Below, one piece after another: positions 1 through 12,200 of a stretch of 64,000 nt of DNA. The first letter of the stretch is position 1. The number at the start of each line of letters is the position of its first letter. The DNA lies in contig NZ_JAEEAP010000002.1 of NCBI RefSeq assembly GCF_016103465.1, positions 1-64,000 of the forward strand, written 5' to 3'. Origin of the DNA: Streptomyces sabulosicollis (GTDB lineage: Bacteria; Actinomycetota; Actinomycetes; Streptomycetales; Streptomycetaceae). The notes below the pieces were generated by a model. That model was not told the origin of the DNA and did no database searches. It was given only the letters and a program-made list of their open reading frames with translations. Position numbers and translations under genes: made by a program.

Positions 1-248
1 CGAACATCGGTCATACGCAGGCCGCCGCGGGTGTGGCGGGTGTGATCAAGATGGTGATGGCGATGCGGCACGGTGTGCTGCCGAAGACGCTGCATGTGGA
101 TGCGCCGTCGCGGCAGGTGGACTGGTCGGCGGGTGAGGTGCGGCTGCTGACCGAGACCACCGCGTGGCCGGAGACGGACCGGCCGCGCCGGGCGGGGATC
201 TCCTCGTTCGGGGTGAGCGGGACCAACGCGCACACCATCATCGAACAG
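1..248 (+). repeat. Near-identical copy A1: KS tail of module 1 (pairs with 9292-9539)
   Basis: Base-by-base comparison with 9292-9539 shows 5 differences in 248 bases, including synonymous sites. Such identity over silent positions points to recent exchange between modules, not only to protein-level constraint. Confidence 0.85.
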
Positions 249-3200
249 GCTCCGGAAGACCGTGATGGACGATCCGAGACGATGCCCCCCGAGGCGGACG
301 AGGCCAAGGGGTCCATCGTCCTGCCGTGGCTGCTGTCCGGCAAGAGCGCGGAGGCGCTCGCCGCCCAGGCCGACCGGCTCCACGCCCATCTGAGCGCCCA
401 CCCGGAGCCGGCGCTGACGGATGTCGGCTTCTCCCTGGCGACGACCCGTTCGGCCTTCGAGTACCGCGCGGCCCTGGTCGCCGGGGACCGGGACGAGTTC
501 CTGCGCGGCCTGAGGGCACTGGCCACCGGCGAGAACGCGGCGCAGGTCGTTCAGGGCACGGCACGGGCCGAGGACACCCTCGCGTACTTGTTCTCGGGCC
601 AGGGTGCGCAGCGCCCGGGCATGGGGCGGGAGCTGTACGAAGCCTTCCCGGTGTTCGCCCGTGCGCTGGACGAGGTGTGCGCGCATCTCGATGTGCTGCT
701 GGACCGTCCGCTGCGTGAGGTGATGTTCGCGGCCGAGGGCAGCGCGGACGCCCAGCTGCTGAACCAGACGGCGTTCACCCAGCCCGCCCTGTTCGCCATC
801 GAGGTGGCGCTGTTCCGGCTGCTGGAGCACTGGGGTGTCACCCCGGATGTGCTGATCGGCCACTCGGTGGGAGAGATCGCCGCCGCGCATGTGGCCGGGG
901 TGTTCTCGCTGGAGGACGCGTGCGCGCTGATCGCGGCGCGTGGCCGGCTGATGCAGGCGCTGCCCGAGGGCGGCGCGATGGTGGCCGTCCAGGCATCCGA
1001 GGAGGAGATCGCGCCGTCGCTGGCCGGGCGTGCGGCCGAGGTGAGCATCGCGGCCGTCAACGGCCCGGCCGCCGTGGTCATCGCCGGTGACGAGGAAGCG
1101 GCGCTGGAGATCGCCGAACAGTGGGCGGAGCAGGGCCGGAAGACGCGTCGGCTGCGGGTCAGCCACGCCTTCCACTCGCCCCGCATGGACGCCATGCTGG
1201 ACGACTTCCGCAAGGTCGTCGAAGGGCTCTCGTTCGCCCCGCCCTCCATCGACCTGGTCTCCAACGTGACCGGCGCGGTGGCCTCGGACGCCGAGGTGTG
1301 CTCGCCGGAGTACTGGGTGCGGCATGTGCGGGAGGCCGTGCGCTTCCTGGACGGGGTGCGGGCACTCGAGGGACAGGGGGTGACCACCTTCCTGGAGGTG
1401 GGCCCCGACGGTGTGCTCTCGGCGATGGCGCAGGACTGCCTGGCGGAACGGGGCGAGCCCGCCTCGGCCCCCGTGATCGTGCCGGTGCTGCGCAAGGACC
1501 GTTCGGAGACCGTGGCCCTGACCACAGCGCTGGCCCGGCTGCACGTTCACGGGTCCGCCGTCGACTGGCCGTCGGCCTACGACGGTCTCGGGGCCCGCCG
1601 GGTCGACCTGCCGACCTACGCCTTCCAGCGTCGGCGCTACTGGGCCGAGAAGTCCACCGATGCGGCCGGTGCCGATGCCGGCATCCGCCACGAGGTGGAT
1701 GCGCGGTTCTGGCAGGCCGTGGAGCGGGAGGACCTCGCATCGCTCGCGAGGACGCTGGACTTCGAGGACGAGGCGTCGCTGGGCGCCGTGCTGCCCGCCC
1801 TGTCGGCGTACTGGCGCAGCAGCCGCGATCAGTCCACGATCGATGGCTGGCGCTACCGGGTGGCATGGAAGCCGCTTCCGGACGTGGCCGAGGGGTCGTT
1901 GTCGGGGACGTGGCTGGTGGTGCTTCCGGCGTCCCGTGCCGGGGACGAGCTGGTCTCGGAGGTGGTCGCCGGACTTGAACGGCACGGCGCGGGCGTGGTG
2001 TCGCTCGTGCTGGACGAGCCGGACCTGGCCGGAGGCGTGCTGGCGGGGCGACTGCGTGAGGTGGTCGGGCAGACTCCCGAGCTGGGTGGTGTCCTGTCGC
2101 TGCTCGCCCTGGACGAGGCGCCGAGCCCGGGGTATCCGGCGCTGTCGGGTGGTTACGCGCTGAGCCTGGTGCTGGCGCAGGCGATGGTCGAGGCGGATGT
2201 TCCGGCCCGGTTGTGGAGCGGTACGCGGGGCGCGGTGTCGGTGGGGCGCTGGGACCGGCTGACCGGTGTGGTGCAGTCGCAGGTCTGGGGTCTGGGCCGG
2301 GTCGTGGCGCTGGAGCACTCCGCGGTGTGGGGCGGTCTGGTGGATCTGCCCGAGTCGCTGGACGAGCGCGGCGCGGCGCGGCTGGCCGGTGTGCTGTCCG
2401 CCGGGGACGGCGAGGACCAGGTCGCGGTCCGTGGCTCGGGGGTGTTCGCCAGGCGTCTGGTGAGGGCTGACGCGGGTGTGGGGGCGGAGCGGCCGTGGCG
2501 GGCGCGTGGCACGGTGCTGGTGACCGGCGGCACCGGCGCGCTGGGCGGCCGGGCGGCCGGCTGGCTGGCGCGCAACGGCGCCGAGCATCTGGTGCTGACC
2601 AGCCGTCGCGGCCTGGACGCGCCGGGCGCGCCCGAGCTGCGCGACGAACTCGAGGCGCTGGGCGCGCGGGTGACCGTGGTGGCGTGTGATGTGACGGACC
2701 GTGACGCGCTGGCCGCTGTCCTCGCTGACGTTCCGGAGGAGTTTCCGCTCAGTGCGGTCTTCCATGCGGCGGGTGTGGAGCAGGCCGCCGAGCTTCAGGG
2801 GATGAGTCTGGCGGACGCGGCGGCCGTGGTGTCCGGGAAGGCCGCGGGAGCCACGTGCCTGAACGAGCTGCTGGGCGACCGGGAACTCGACGCGTTCGTG
2901 GTCTTCTCGTCGATCGCCGGTGTGTGGGGCAGCGGTGGCCAGGCCGCGTACAGCGCCGCCAACGCCTATCTGGACGCACTGGTGGAGGAGCGCCGTGCGC
3001 GGGGACTCGCCGGTACCGCGGTGGCCTGGGGCCCCTGGGCCGACGGCGGCATGGCGACCGCGGAGGGGATGGAGGGCGAACTCACCCGTCGTGGCCTGCT
3101 CGTCATGGCCCCGGAGCTGGCCCTCGCCGCCCTGCAGGGCGCGATCGCCGGTGACGACGGTGTGGTGACGGTCGCGGACATGGACTGGGAGCGGTTCGCC

Positions 3201-6200
3201 CCCTCGTTCACCCTGGGGCGGCCGAGCCCATTGATCGGTGACCTCCCCGAGGTCGCGAAGGTGCTCGAGGCCGCGAGCGCGTCCGGCCGGGCGGATGCTT
3301 CGGCGGGCCTGCGGGAGCGGTTGACGGGGCTGACCGAGGCCGAGGTCGACCGGGCCCTGCTCGACCTGGTGCGTGGCCATGTGGCCGCGGTCCTCGGGTT
3401 CACCGGTGGGGAGGCGGTCGAGGCCGAGCGCGCGTTCAAGGAGCTGGGCTTCGACTCGCTGACGGCGGTGGAGCTCCGTAACCGGCTGAACGCGGAGACC
3501 GGGCTGGCGCTGTCGGCGACGCTGGTCTTCGACTACCCGAACGCGTCGATCCTGGTGGACCACCTGCGCGCCGAGCTGCTGGGCACGCGGGGCGCGGTGG
3601 CCGCGCCGGTGGCGACGGCGGCTCCGGTCGATGACGATCCGATCGCGATCGTCGGGATGAGCTGCCGCTTCCCGGGCGGGGTGCACAGCCCGGAGGACCT
3701 GTGGCAGCTGGTGGCCGGTGGTGGCGACGCCATCTCCGACTTCCCGTCCAACCGCGGCTGGGACGTGGACGGGATGTACGACCCGGACCCCGAGCGCTCG
3801 GGCACGTTCTACTCGCGCGAGGGCGGCTTCCTGCACGAGGCGGGCGAGTTCGACGCGGCGTTCTTCGGGATCTCGCCGCGTGAGGCGCTCGCCATCGATC
3901 CGCAGCAGCGGCTGCTGCTGGAGACGTCGTGGGAGGTGTTCGAGCGCGCCGGTATCGCTCCCACGTCCGTGCGCGGCAACCAGATCGGTGTGTTCGTGGG
4001 GGCCGCCACCTCGGGCTACGGGTCCGGTTCCGGCGAGCTGGCCGAGGAGCTGGAAGGACAGCTGCTGACCGGTAACGCGACATCGGTCGTGTCCGGCCGT
4101 ATCTCCTACACCCTGGGTCTTGAGGGGCCCGCGGTGACGATGGACTCGGCGTGCTCGTCCTCGCTGGTCGCCCTGCACCAGGCCGCGCAGGCGCTGCGTC
4201 AGGGCGAGTGCGACATGGCGCTCGCCGGCGGTGTGACCGTGCTGGCCACGCCGGCGGCCTTCGTGGAGTTCAGCCGTCAGCGCGGCCTGGCGCCCGACGG
4301 GCGGTGCAAGCCGTTCGCGGACGCCGCGGATGGCACGGGGTGGTCCGAGGGTGTGGGCATGCTGCTGGTGGAGCGGCTGTCCGATGCGGAGCGCAACGGC
4401 CACCAGGTGCTGGCGATCGTGCGCGGCTCGGCGGTGAACCAGGATGGCGCGTCCAACGGTCTGACGGCGCCCAACGGGCCCTCGCAGCAGCGGGTCATCC
4501 GGCAGGCGCTGGCGAACGCCCGCCTGTCGGCCGCCGAGGTGGACGCGGTGGAGGCCCACGGCACCGGCACCATGCTCGGTGACCCGATCGAGGCGCAGGC
4601 GCTGCTCGCCACCTACGGCCAGGAGCGGCCGGAGGGCCGTCCGCTGTGGCTGGGCGCGCTGAAGTCGAACATCGGTCATACGCAGGCCGCCGCCGGTGTC
4701 GCCGGGATCATCAAGATGGTGATGGCGATGCGGCACGGTGTGCTGCCGAAGATGCTGCACGTGGATGCGCCGTCGCGGCAGGTGGACTGGTCCGCGGGTG
4801 AGGTGCGGCTGCTGACCGAGAACACCGCCTGGCCGGAGACGGGTCAGCCGCGCCGGGCCGGTGTGTCGGCGTTCGGTGTGAGCGGCACCAACGCGCACAC
4901 CATCATCGAGCAGGCCCCGGTGTACGACGAGGCGGCGCGGGACGAGGCTCCCGCCGAGGACCATGGCGCTCTTCCCTGGGCGCTCTCCGGCCGGAGCCCG
5001 GAAGCCCTGCGCGCCCAGGCCGAACGGCTGAGGTCGCATCTGCTGGAGCGCACCGAACTGGGCGCGCTGGACGTGGGTTACTCGCTGGTGGCGACGCGCT
5101 CGGCCTTCGAACACCGTGCGGTGGTCACGGGCGCGGACCGCGCGGAACTGCTCCGGGGGCTCGAGGCCGTAGCGGCCGGTGAGACCGCGCCGGGAGTGGT
5201 GCGGTCCGTCGCGCGTACGTCGGGTTCGACGGCGTTCTTGTTCTCGGGCCAGGGTGCGCAGCGCCTGGGTATGGGGCGGGAGTTGTGCGACGCGTTCCCG
5301 GTGTTCGCCCGTGCGCTGGACGAGGTGTGCGCGCATCTGGACGTGCTGCTGGACCGTCCGCTGAAGGACGTGATGTTCGCCGCGGAGGGCAGTGCGGACG
5401 CCGGGTTGCTGGATCGGACGGGGTTCACCCAGCCCGCGCTGTTCGCGGTCGAGGTGGCGTTGTTCCGGCTGCTGTCCGCGTGGGGTGTGGCGCCGGATGT
5501 GGTGATCGGCCACTCCATCGGTGAGATCGCGGCCGCGCATGTGGCGGGGGTGTTCTCGCTGGAGGACGCGTGCACGCTGGTGGCCGCTCGTGGGCGGCTG
5601 ATGCAGGCGCTGCCCGAGGGTGGCGCGATGGTGGCCGTCGAGGCGTCGGAGGAGGAGGTCGCGCCGTCGCTGGCCGGTCGCGAGGCCGAGGTGAGCATCG
5701 CGGCCGTCAACGGCCCGGCCTCCGTGGTCATCGCCGGTGACGAGGCGGCGGTGCTGGAGATCGCCGGGCAGTGGGCGGAGCAGGGTCGTAAGACGCGTCG
5801 GCTGCGGGTGAGCCACGCCTTCCACTCGCCGCGTATGGACGCGATGCTGGAGGACTTCCGCACGGTGGTCGAGGGGGTGTCGTTCGCCCCGCCGACCATC
5901 GCCCTGGTGTCCAATGTGACGGGCACGTCGGCGGGCGCCGACGAGGTGTGCTCGCCGGACTACTGGGTGCGCCACGTCCGCGAGGCCGTGCGGTTCGCCG
6001 ATGGAGTACGGGCACTCGAGGCGCAGGGCGTGACCACCTTCCTGGAGGTGGGCCCCGACGGTGTGCTCTCGGCGATGGCACGGGAGTGCCTGACGGCGGA
6101 GGAGGCATTGGCCTCGGTCGTCGTGCCGGTGCTGCGCAAGGACCGCCCGGAGACGCAGGCGCTGACGACGGCCCTGGCCGAACTCCACGTCCACGGCACC

Positions 6201-9200
6201 ACCGTCGACTGGGAACGGCTCTTCGCCGGACGCGGTGCGCGGAAGGTCGAACTGCCCACCTACGCCTTCCAGCGACAGCTCTACTGGCTGGAGGACAGCG
6301 GCCGTGCGCCGGGCGGCTCCGCCGCCGACAGCGTGGACGCCCGGTTCTGGGAAGCGGTGGAGCGCGAGGACCTGGAAACTCTGGCCGAGACACTGGAGGT
6401 TGACCGGGAGGGCTCGCTGAGCGAGCTGCTGCCCGCGCTGTCGTCGTACCGTCGGCAGCAGCGTGACCGGGCCACGGTCGACGGCTGGCGCTACCGCGTC
6501 TCCTGGAAGCCGGTCCCGGACATGACCAGCGGGTCCCTGTCGGGGACCTGGCTGCTGGTGGTGCCGGCCGGACTGGCGGACAGCGACGTCACCGCGTCGG
6601 TCCGCCATGGATTCGAGAAGCACGGCGCCCGGGTGGTGCCGGTGGCGGTGGCCGCCGCTACCGACACCGACGGGCTGAGCCGGGCGCTGCTCGGCGCGCT
6701 CGACGGCGAGTCCGAGATCGGCGTGTTGTCGTTGCTCGGCTTGGACGAGGAGCCCCTCGTCGAGGAGCCGGTGGTCGCGGCGGGACTCGCGCTCACCTTG
6801 CGGTTGGTGCAGGCCCTGGCCGGGTTGGACGTGGGCGTTCGGCTGTGGTGCGCCTCGCGGGGCGCGGTCTCGGTGGGGCGTTCGGACCGGCTCACCAGCC
6901 CGGTGCAGGCGGAGGTGTGGGGCCTCGGCCGGGTCGCGGCCCTGGAGCACCCCCGGATATGGGGCGGCCTGGTCGATCTGCCCGAGGTACTCGACGAGCG
7001 CGCCGTGGGGCGGCTGGCCGGTGTGCTGTCCGCCGAGGGCGCCGAGGACCAGGCGGCGGTGCGGGGCTCCGGTGTGTTCGTCCGGCGGTTGGCGCGTGCC
7101 GCGTCGTCGGGTGGCGGAGCCTGGCGGCCGACCGGCTCGGTCCTGGTGACCGGTGGTACGGGCGCGTTGGGCGCGCATGTGGCCCGTTGGGTGGTGCGCG
7201 AGGGTGCGCGACACGTCGTTCTCACCAGCCGCCGCGGCCTGGCGGCCGACGGCGCGCCCCAGCTGAAGGCGGAACTCGAGGCCATGGGAGCGCTGGTCTC
7301 GGTGGCCGCTTGTGATGTGGCCGACCGCGACGCGCTCACCGAGGTGTTGGCGGGGATCCCCGAGGAGTTCCCCCTGCGCGGGGTGGTGCACGCGGCCGGT
7401 GTGCTGGACGACGGTGTGCTGGACGGTCTGTCCGTCGACCGGGTCGCCGGGGTGCTCGGCGCGAAGGTGTCGGGCGCGAGGCAGCTGCACGAACTGACGG
7501 CACATCTGGACCTCGACGCGTTCGTGCTGTTCTCGTCGTTCGCCGGTGTCATGGGCGGCCCCGGACAGGGCGCCTACGCGGCGGCGAACGCCTACCTGGA
7601 CGCGCTCGCGGTGCTGCGTCGCGGGGCCGGACTCGCCGGTACGGCGGTCGCCTGGGGGCCGTGGGCCGAGGCCGGAATGGCCGTGGAGGGCCGCGCCGGG
7701 GAACGGGTGCGCGGTGGCCTGGTGGCCGCGATGGACCCGGCGCTGGCCGTGGCGGCGCTCGGTTGGGCCGTCGGCCATGACGAGGCTTCGCTCGTCGTGG
7801 CGGACGTCGACTGGGAGCGCCTGGCCTCGGCACATGCCGCGTCCGGCGGCGGCGCCCTCATCAGCGACATCCCCGAAGCGCGCACGTACCTGACCGCGTC
7901 CGGCGGCGATGCCGGGACGGAAGCGGCCACCTTCGCCCAGCAGCTCGCCGGGCTGTCGGCGGCCGAGCGGAACCAGGCCGTACTGGAGCTGGTACGGGGG
8001 CACGCGGCCGCCGTGCTGGGCCATGCCTCGGCGGAGTCGGTCGAACCCGGCCGGGCCTTCCGGGACCTCGGGTTCGACTCCCTCACCGCGGTCGAGCTGC
8101 GCAACCGGCTGGACATCGCGACGGGGCTGCGGCTGCCGGCCACGCTGGTCTTCGACTATCCGAGCGCCGCCGAACTGGCCGACTACCTGGACGCCGAGGC
8201 GTTCGGCACCGCTCAGCCGGATGTGTCCGCGGCCGGGCCGCAGGCCGTCGCCGTGGCCCATGACCCGATCGCGATCGTCGCGATGAGCTGCCACTTCCCC
8301 GGGGATGTCCACACGCCCGAAGAGCTGTGGCGGCTGGTCGCCGAGGGCGGCGACGCCATCGCCGGGTTCCCCGCCGACCGCGGCTGGGACCTCGACGGGC
8401 TGTACGACCCGGACCCCGAGCGGTTCGGCACGTCCTACGCACGCGAGGGCGGCTTCCTCTACGGCGCCCCGGACTTCGACGCGGGGTTCTTCGGGATCTC
8501 GCCGCGCGAGGCGCTGTCCATGGACCCGCAGCAGCGGCTGCTGCTGGAGACGTCATGGGAGGCGTTCGAGCGGGCCGGTATCGCCCCGGAGTCGCTGCGC
8601 GGCACCCGGGCGGGTGTGTTCGTCGGAACGAACGGCCAGGACTACACCGGGCTGTGGATGGACGCGCCGGGTGACCTCGAGGGCCACCTGGGCACGGGCA
8701 GCGCGGCCAGTGTGGTGTCGGGGCGTATCTCCTACACCTTCGGTCTCGAGGGCCCCGCGGTGACGGTGGACACGGCGTGTTCGGCGTCGCTGGTGGCGCT
8801 GCACATGGCCATGCAGGCGCTGCGTCAGGGCGAGTGCGACCTGGCGCTGGCCGGCGGTGTGTCGGTGATGTCGACACCGGGCGCGTTCGTGGAGTTCAGC
8901 CGTCAGCGTGGACTGGCGCCCGACGGGCGGTGCAAGCCGTTCGCGGACGGGGCGGATGGCACGGGGTGGGGTGAGGGTGTCGGCATGCTGCTGGTGGAGC
9001 GGCTGTCGGACGCCCGGCGCAACGGCCACCCGGTGCTGGCGGTGGTGCGGGGCAGCGCGATCAACCAGGACGGTGCGTCGAATGGTCTGACGGCGCCGAA
9101 CGGTCCGTCGCAGCAGCGGGTGATCCGGCAGGCGCTGGCCAGTGCGGGGCTGTCGGCGTCCGAGGTGGACGCGGTGGAGGCGCACGGTACGGGTACCACG

Positions 9201-12200
9201 CTGGGTGACCCGATCGAGGCGCAGGCGCTGCTGGCGACGTACGGGCAGGATCGCCCGGAGGGCCGTCCGCTGTGGCTGGGGGCCATCAAGTCGAACATCG
9301 GTCATACGCAGGCCGCCGCGGGTGTGGCGGGTGTGATCAAGATGGTGATGGCGATGCGGCACGGTGTGCTGCCGAAGACGCTGCATGTGGATGCGCCGTC
9401 GCGGCAGGTGGACTGGTCCGCGGGTGAGGTGCGGCTGCTGACCGAGACCACCGCGTGGCCGGAGACGGACCGGCCGCGCCGGGCCGGTATCTCCTCGTTC
9501 GGACTGAGCGGGACCAACGCGCACACCATCATCGAACAGGCCCCCGCCGTGGAGGAGTCCGCGGCCCCGGAGACCGTGACCTCCGGAACGGCCGAGTCGA
9601 TGGCCGTGGTGCCGTGGCTGGTCTCCGGGAAGAGCCGGGAGGCGCTGCGGGCGCAGGCCGAGCGGCTGCATGCGCATGTGGCGGCCCGGGCCGACCTCCG
9701 CACGCTGGACGTGGGGTACTCGCTGGCGACCCGCTCGGTGTTCGAGCACCGTGCCGTGCTGGTCGGCGAGGACCGGGAGACCCTGCTGCGTGGCCTCGAG
9801 GCCGTGGCCCGGCACGGGATCGCCTCCGGCGTCGTCCAGGGGCGGGCCGTACCGGGTGGTAAGACGGCGTTCCTGTTCTCGGGTCAGGGTGCGCAGCGCC
9901 TGGGCATGGGGCGGGAGTTGTACGAGGCGTTCCCGGTGTTCGCCCGTGCCCTGGACGAGGTGTGCGCACACCTGGACGTGCTGCTGGACCGTCCGCTGAA
10001 GGACGTGATGTTCGCCGCGGAGGGCAGTGCGGACGCCGGGCTGCTGGATCAGACGGCGTTCACCCAGCCCGCCCTGTTCGCCATCGAGGTGGCGCTGTTC
10101 CGGCTGCTGGAGCACTGGGGCGTCACCCCGGACGTGGTGATCGGCCACTCCATCGGCGAGATCGCGGCCGCGCACGTGGCCGGGGTGTTCTCGCTGGAGG
10201 ACGCCTGCACGCTGATCGCGGCGCGCGGCCGGCTGATGCAGGCGCTGCCCGAGGGCGGCGCGATGGTGGCCATCCAGGCGTCCGAGGAGGAGGTCGCCGC
10301 CTCACTCGCCGGCCGCGAGCACGAGATGAGCATCGCCGCGGTCAACGGGCCGTCGGCGGTGGTGATCGCGGGCCATGCGGCCGCGGTCCAGGAGGTGGCG
10401 GACACATGGAAGGCGAGCGGGACAAAGACTAGGCGTTTGCGGGTCTCGCATGCGTTTCACTCTTGCCTCATGGACAGTATGTTGGACGCGTTCGGCCACG
10501 TGGTCCGTGAGGTCTCTTTTGAACCGCCGACCATGGCGCTGGTGTCCAATGTCACCGGTGGGCTGGTATCGGAGGCGGAGACGTGTTCTCCGGATTATTG
10601 GGTTCGGCATGTGCGTGAGGCGGTGCGGTTCGCGGATGGGGTACGTTCGCTTAAGGCGTTGGGTGTGACCAGGTTCTTGGAAGTGGGTCCCGATGGTGTG
10701 CTCACCGCGATGGCTCAGGACTGCCTCGCGGAAAGCGCCGAAGACACCTCAGCGGCAATGCTGGTTCCCGTGCTGCGCAAGCAGCGCCCCGAAGCAGGGG
10801 CGTTGATGACGGCGCTGGCCGAATTGCATGCGCACGGTGGAGCGGTGAACTGGGAATCGGTATTCGCCGGGCGCGGAGCCGACAAGGTGGAGCTTCCCAC
10901 CTACGCGTTTCAGCGCGAGCGGTTCTGGCCGGAGGTCTCCGCGGCCGGAGGCGTCCGTGACGCCGGTTCGGCCGCCGCGGATTCGGTGGACGCGCGGTTC
11001 TGGGAAGCGGTCGAGCGCGAGGATCTCGAAGCGCTCGCCGAGGCGCTCGACGTCGATGGCAATGCGCCGCTGAGCGCGGTCCTGCCCGCCCTTTCCGCAT
11101 ATCACCGGAGCAACCGCGAGCAGTCCACGATCGACGGCTGGCGTTATCGGGTGGTGTGGAAGCCGGTCGCGGACGTGGCCGGTGGGTCGCTGTCGGGGAC
11201 GTGGCTGGTGGTGGTTCCGGCGGCCCGTGCCGAGGACGAGCTGGTGGCGGAGGTCGCCTCCGGGCTCGAGCGGCACGGCGCGGATGTGGTGTCGCTGGTG
11301 GTGGATGAGCGCCACCTTGACACCGAGGTGCTGGGGGAGCGGCTGCGTGAGGTGGTCGCCGACGCGCCCGCGCTCGGTGGCGTGCTGTCGCTGCTCGCCC
11401 TGGACGAGGAACCCTGCCCGGCACACCCCGCGCTGTCCGGCGGCTTCGCTTCCACATTGACGCTGGTGCAGGCGTTGGTGGAGGTGGGTGCCGAGGCCCC
11501 GCTGTGGTGTGCCTCGCGGGGCGCCGTGTCGGTGGGGCGTTCGGACCGGCTCGCCGGCGTGACGCAGTCGCAGGTGTGGGGCCTGGGCCGGGTCGTGGGG
11601 CTGGAGCACTCGGCGGTGTGGGGTGGTCTGGTGGATCTGCCCGAGGTGCTGGACGAGCGTGCGGTGGCCCGGCTGGTCGGTGTGCTGTCCGCCGAGGGCG
11701 ATGAGGACCAGGTCGCCGTGCGTGGTTCGGGGGTGTTCGTCCGGCGCCTGGTGCGTGCTGAGGCCGGGGTCGGTGAGGGGCCGGAGCGGTCGTGGCGAGC
11801 CGGCGGTTCGGTGCTGGTGACCGGCGGCACGGGCGCGCTCGGCGGTCAGGTGGCCCGCTGGCTGGTCCGCAACGGCGCCGAGCATCTGGTGCTGACCAGC
11901 CGTCGGGGCCTGGGGGCTCCGGGTGCGTCCGAGTTGTGTGAGGAGCTTGAGGCTCTGGGTGCCCGGGTGAGTGTGGTGGCGTGTGATGTGGCCGATCGTG
12001 AGCGGTTGGCGGCGGTGTTGGAGGCGGTGCCGGAGGAGTTTCCGCTGCGGGCGGTCTTCCATGCGGCGGGTGTGGAGCAGGCCGCCGAGCTGGTGGGGAT
12101 GGGTCTGGCGGATGCGGCGTCGGTGGTGGCGGGGAAGGCGGCGGGTGCCGGGCATCTGGATGCGTTGCTGGGTGACCGTGAGCTGGACGCGTTTGTGGTG

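Noticed and set aside
8778-8786. KS of module 3 with TACSAS instead of TACSSS, as a damaged KS
   Set aside because: The catalytic Cys and both His motifs are intact; the Ser-to-Ala change is outside the catalytic triad and is likely neutral.
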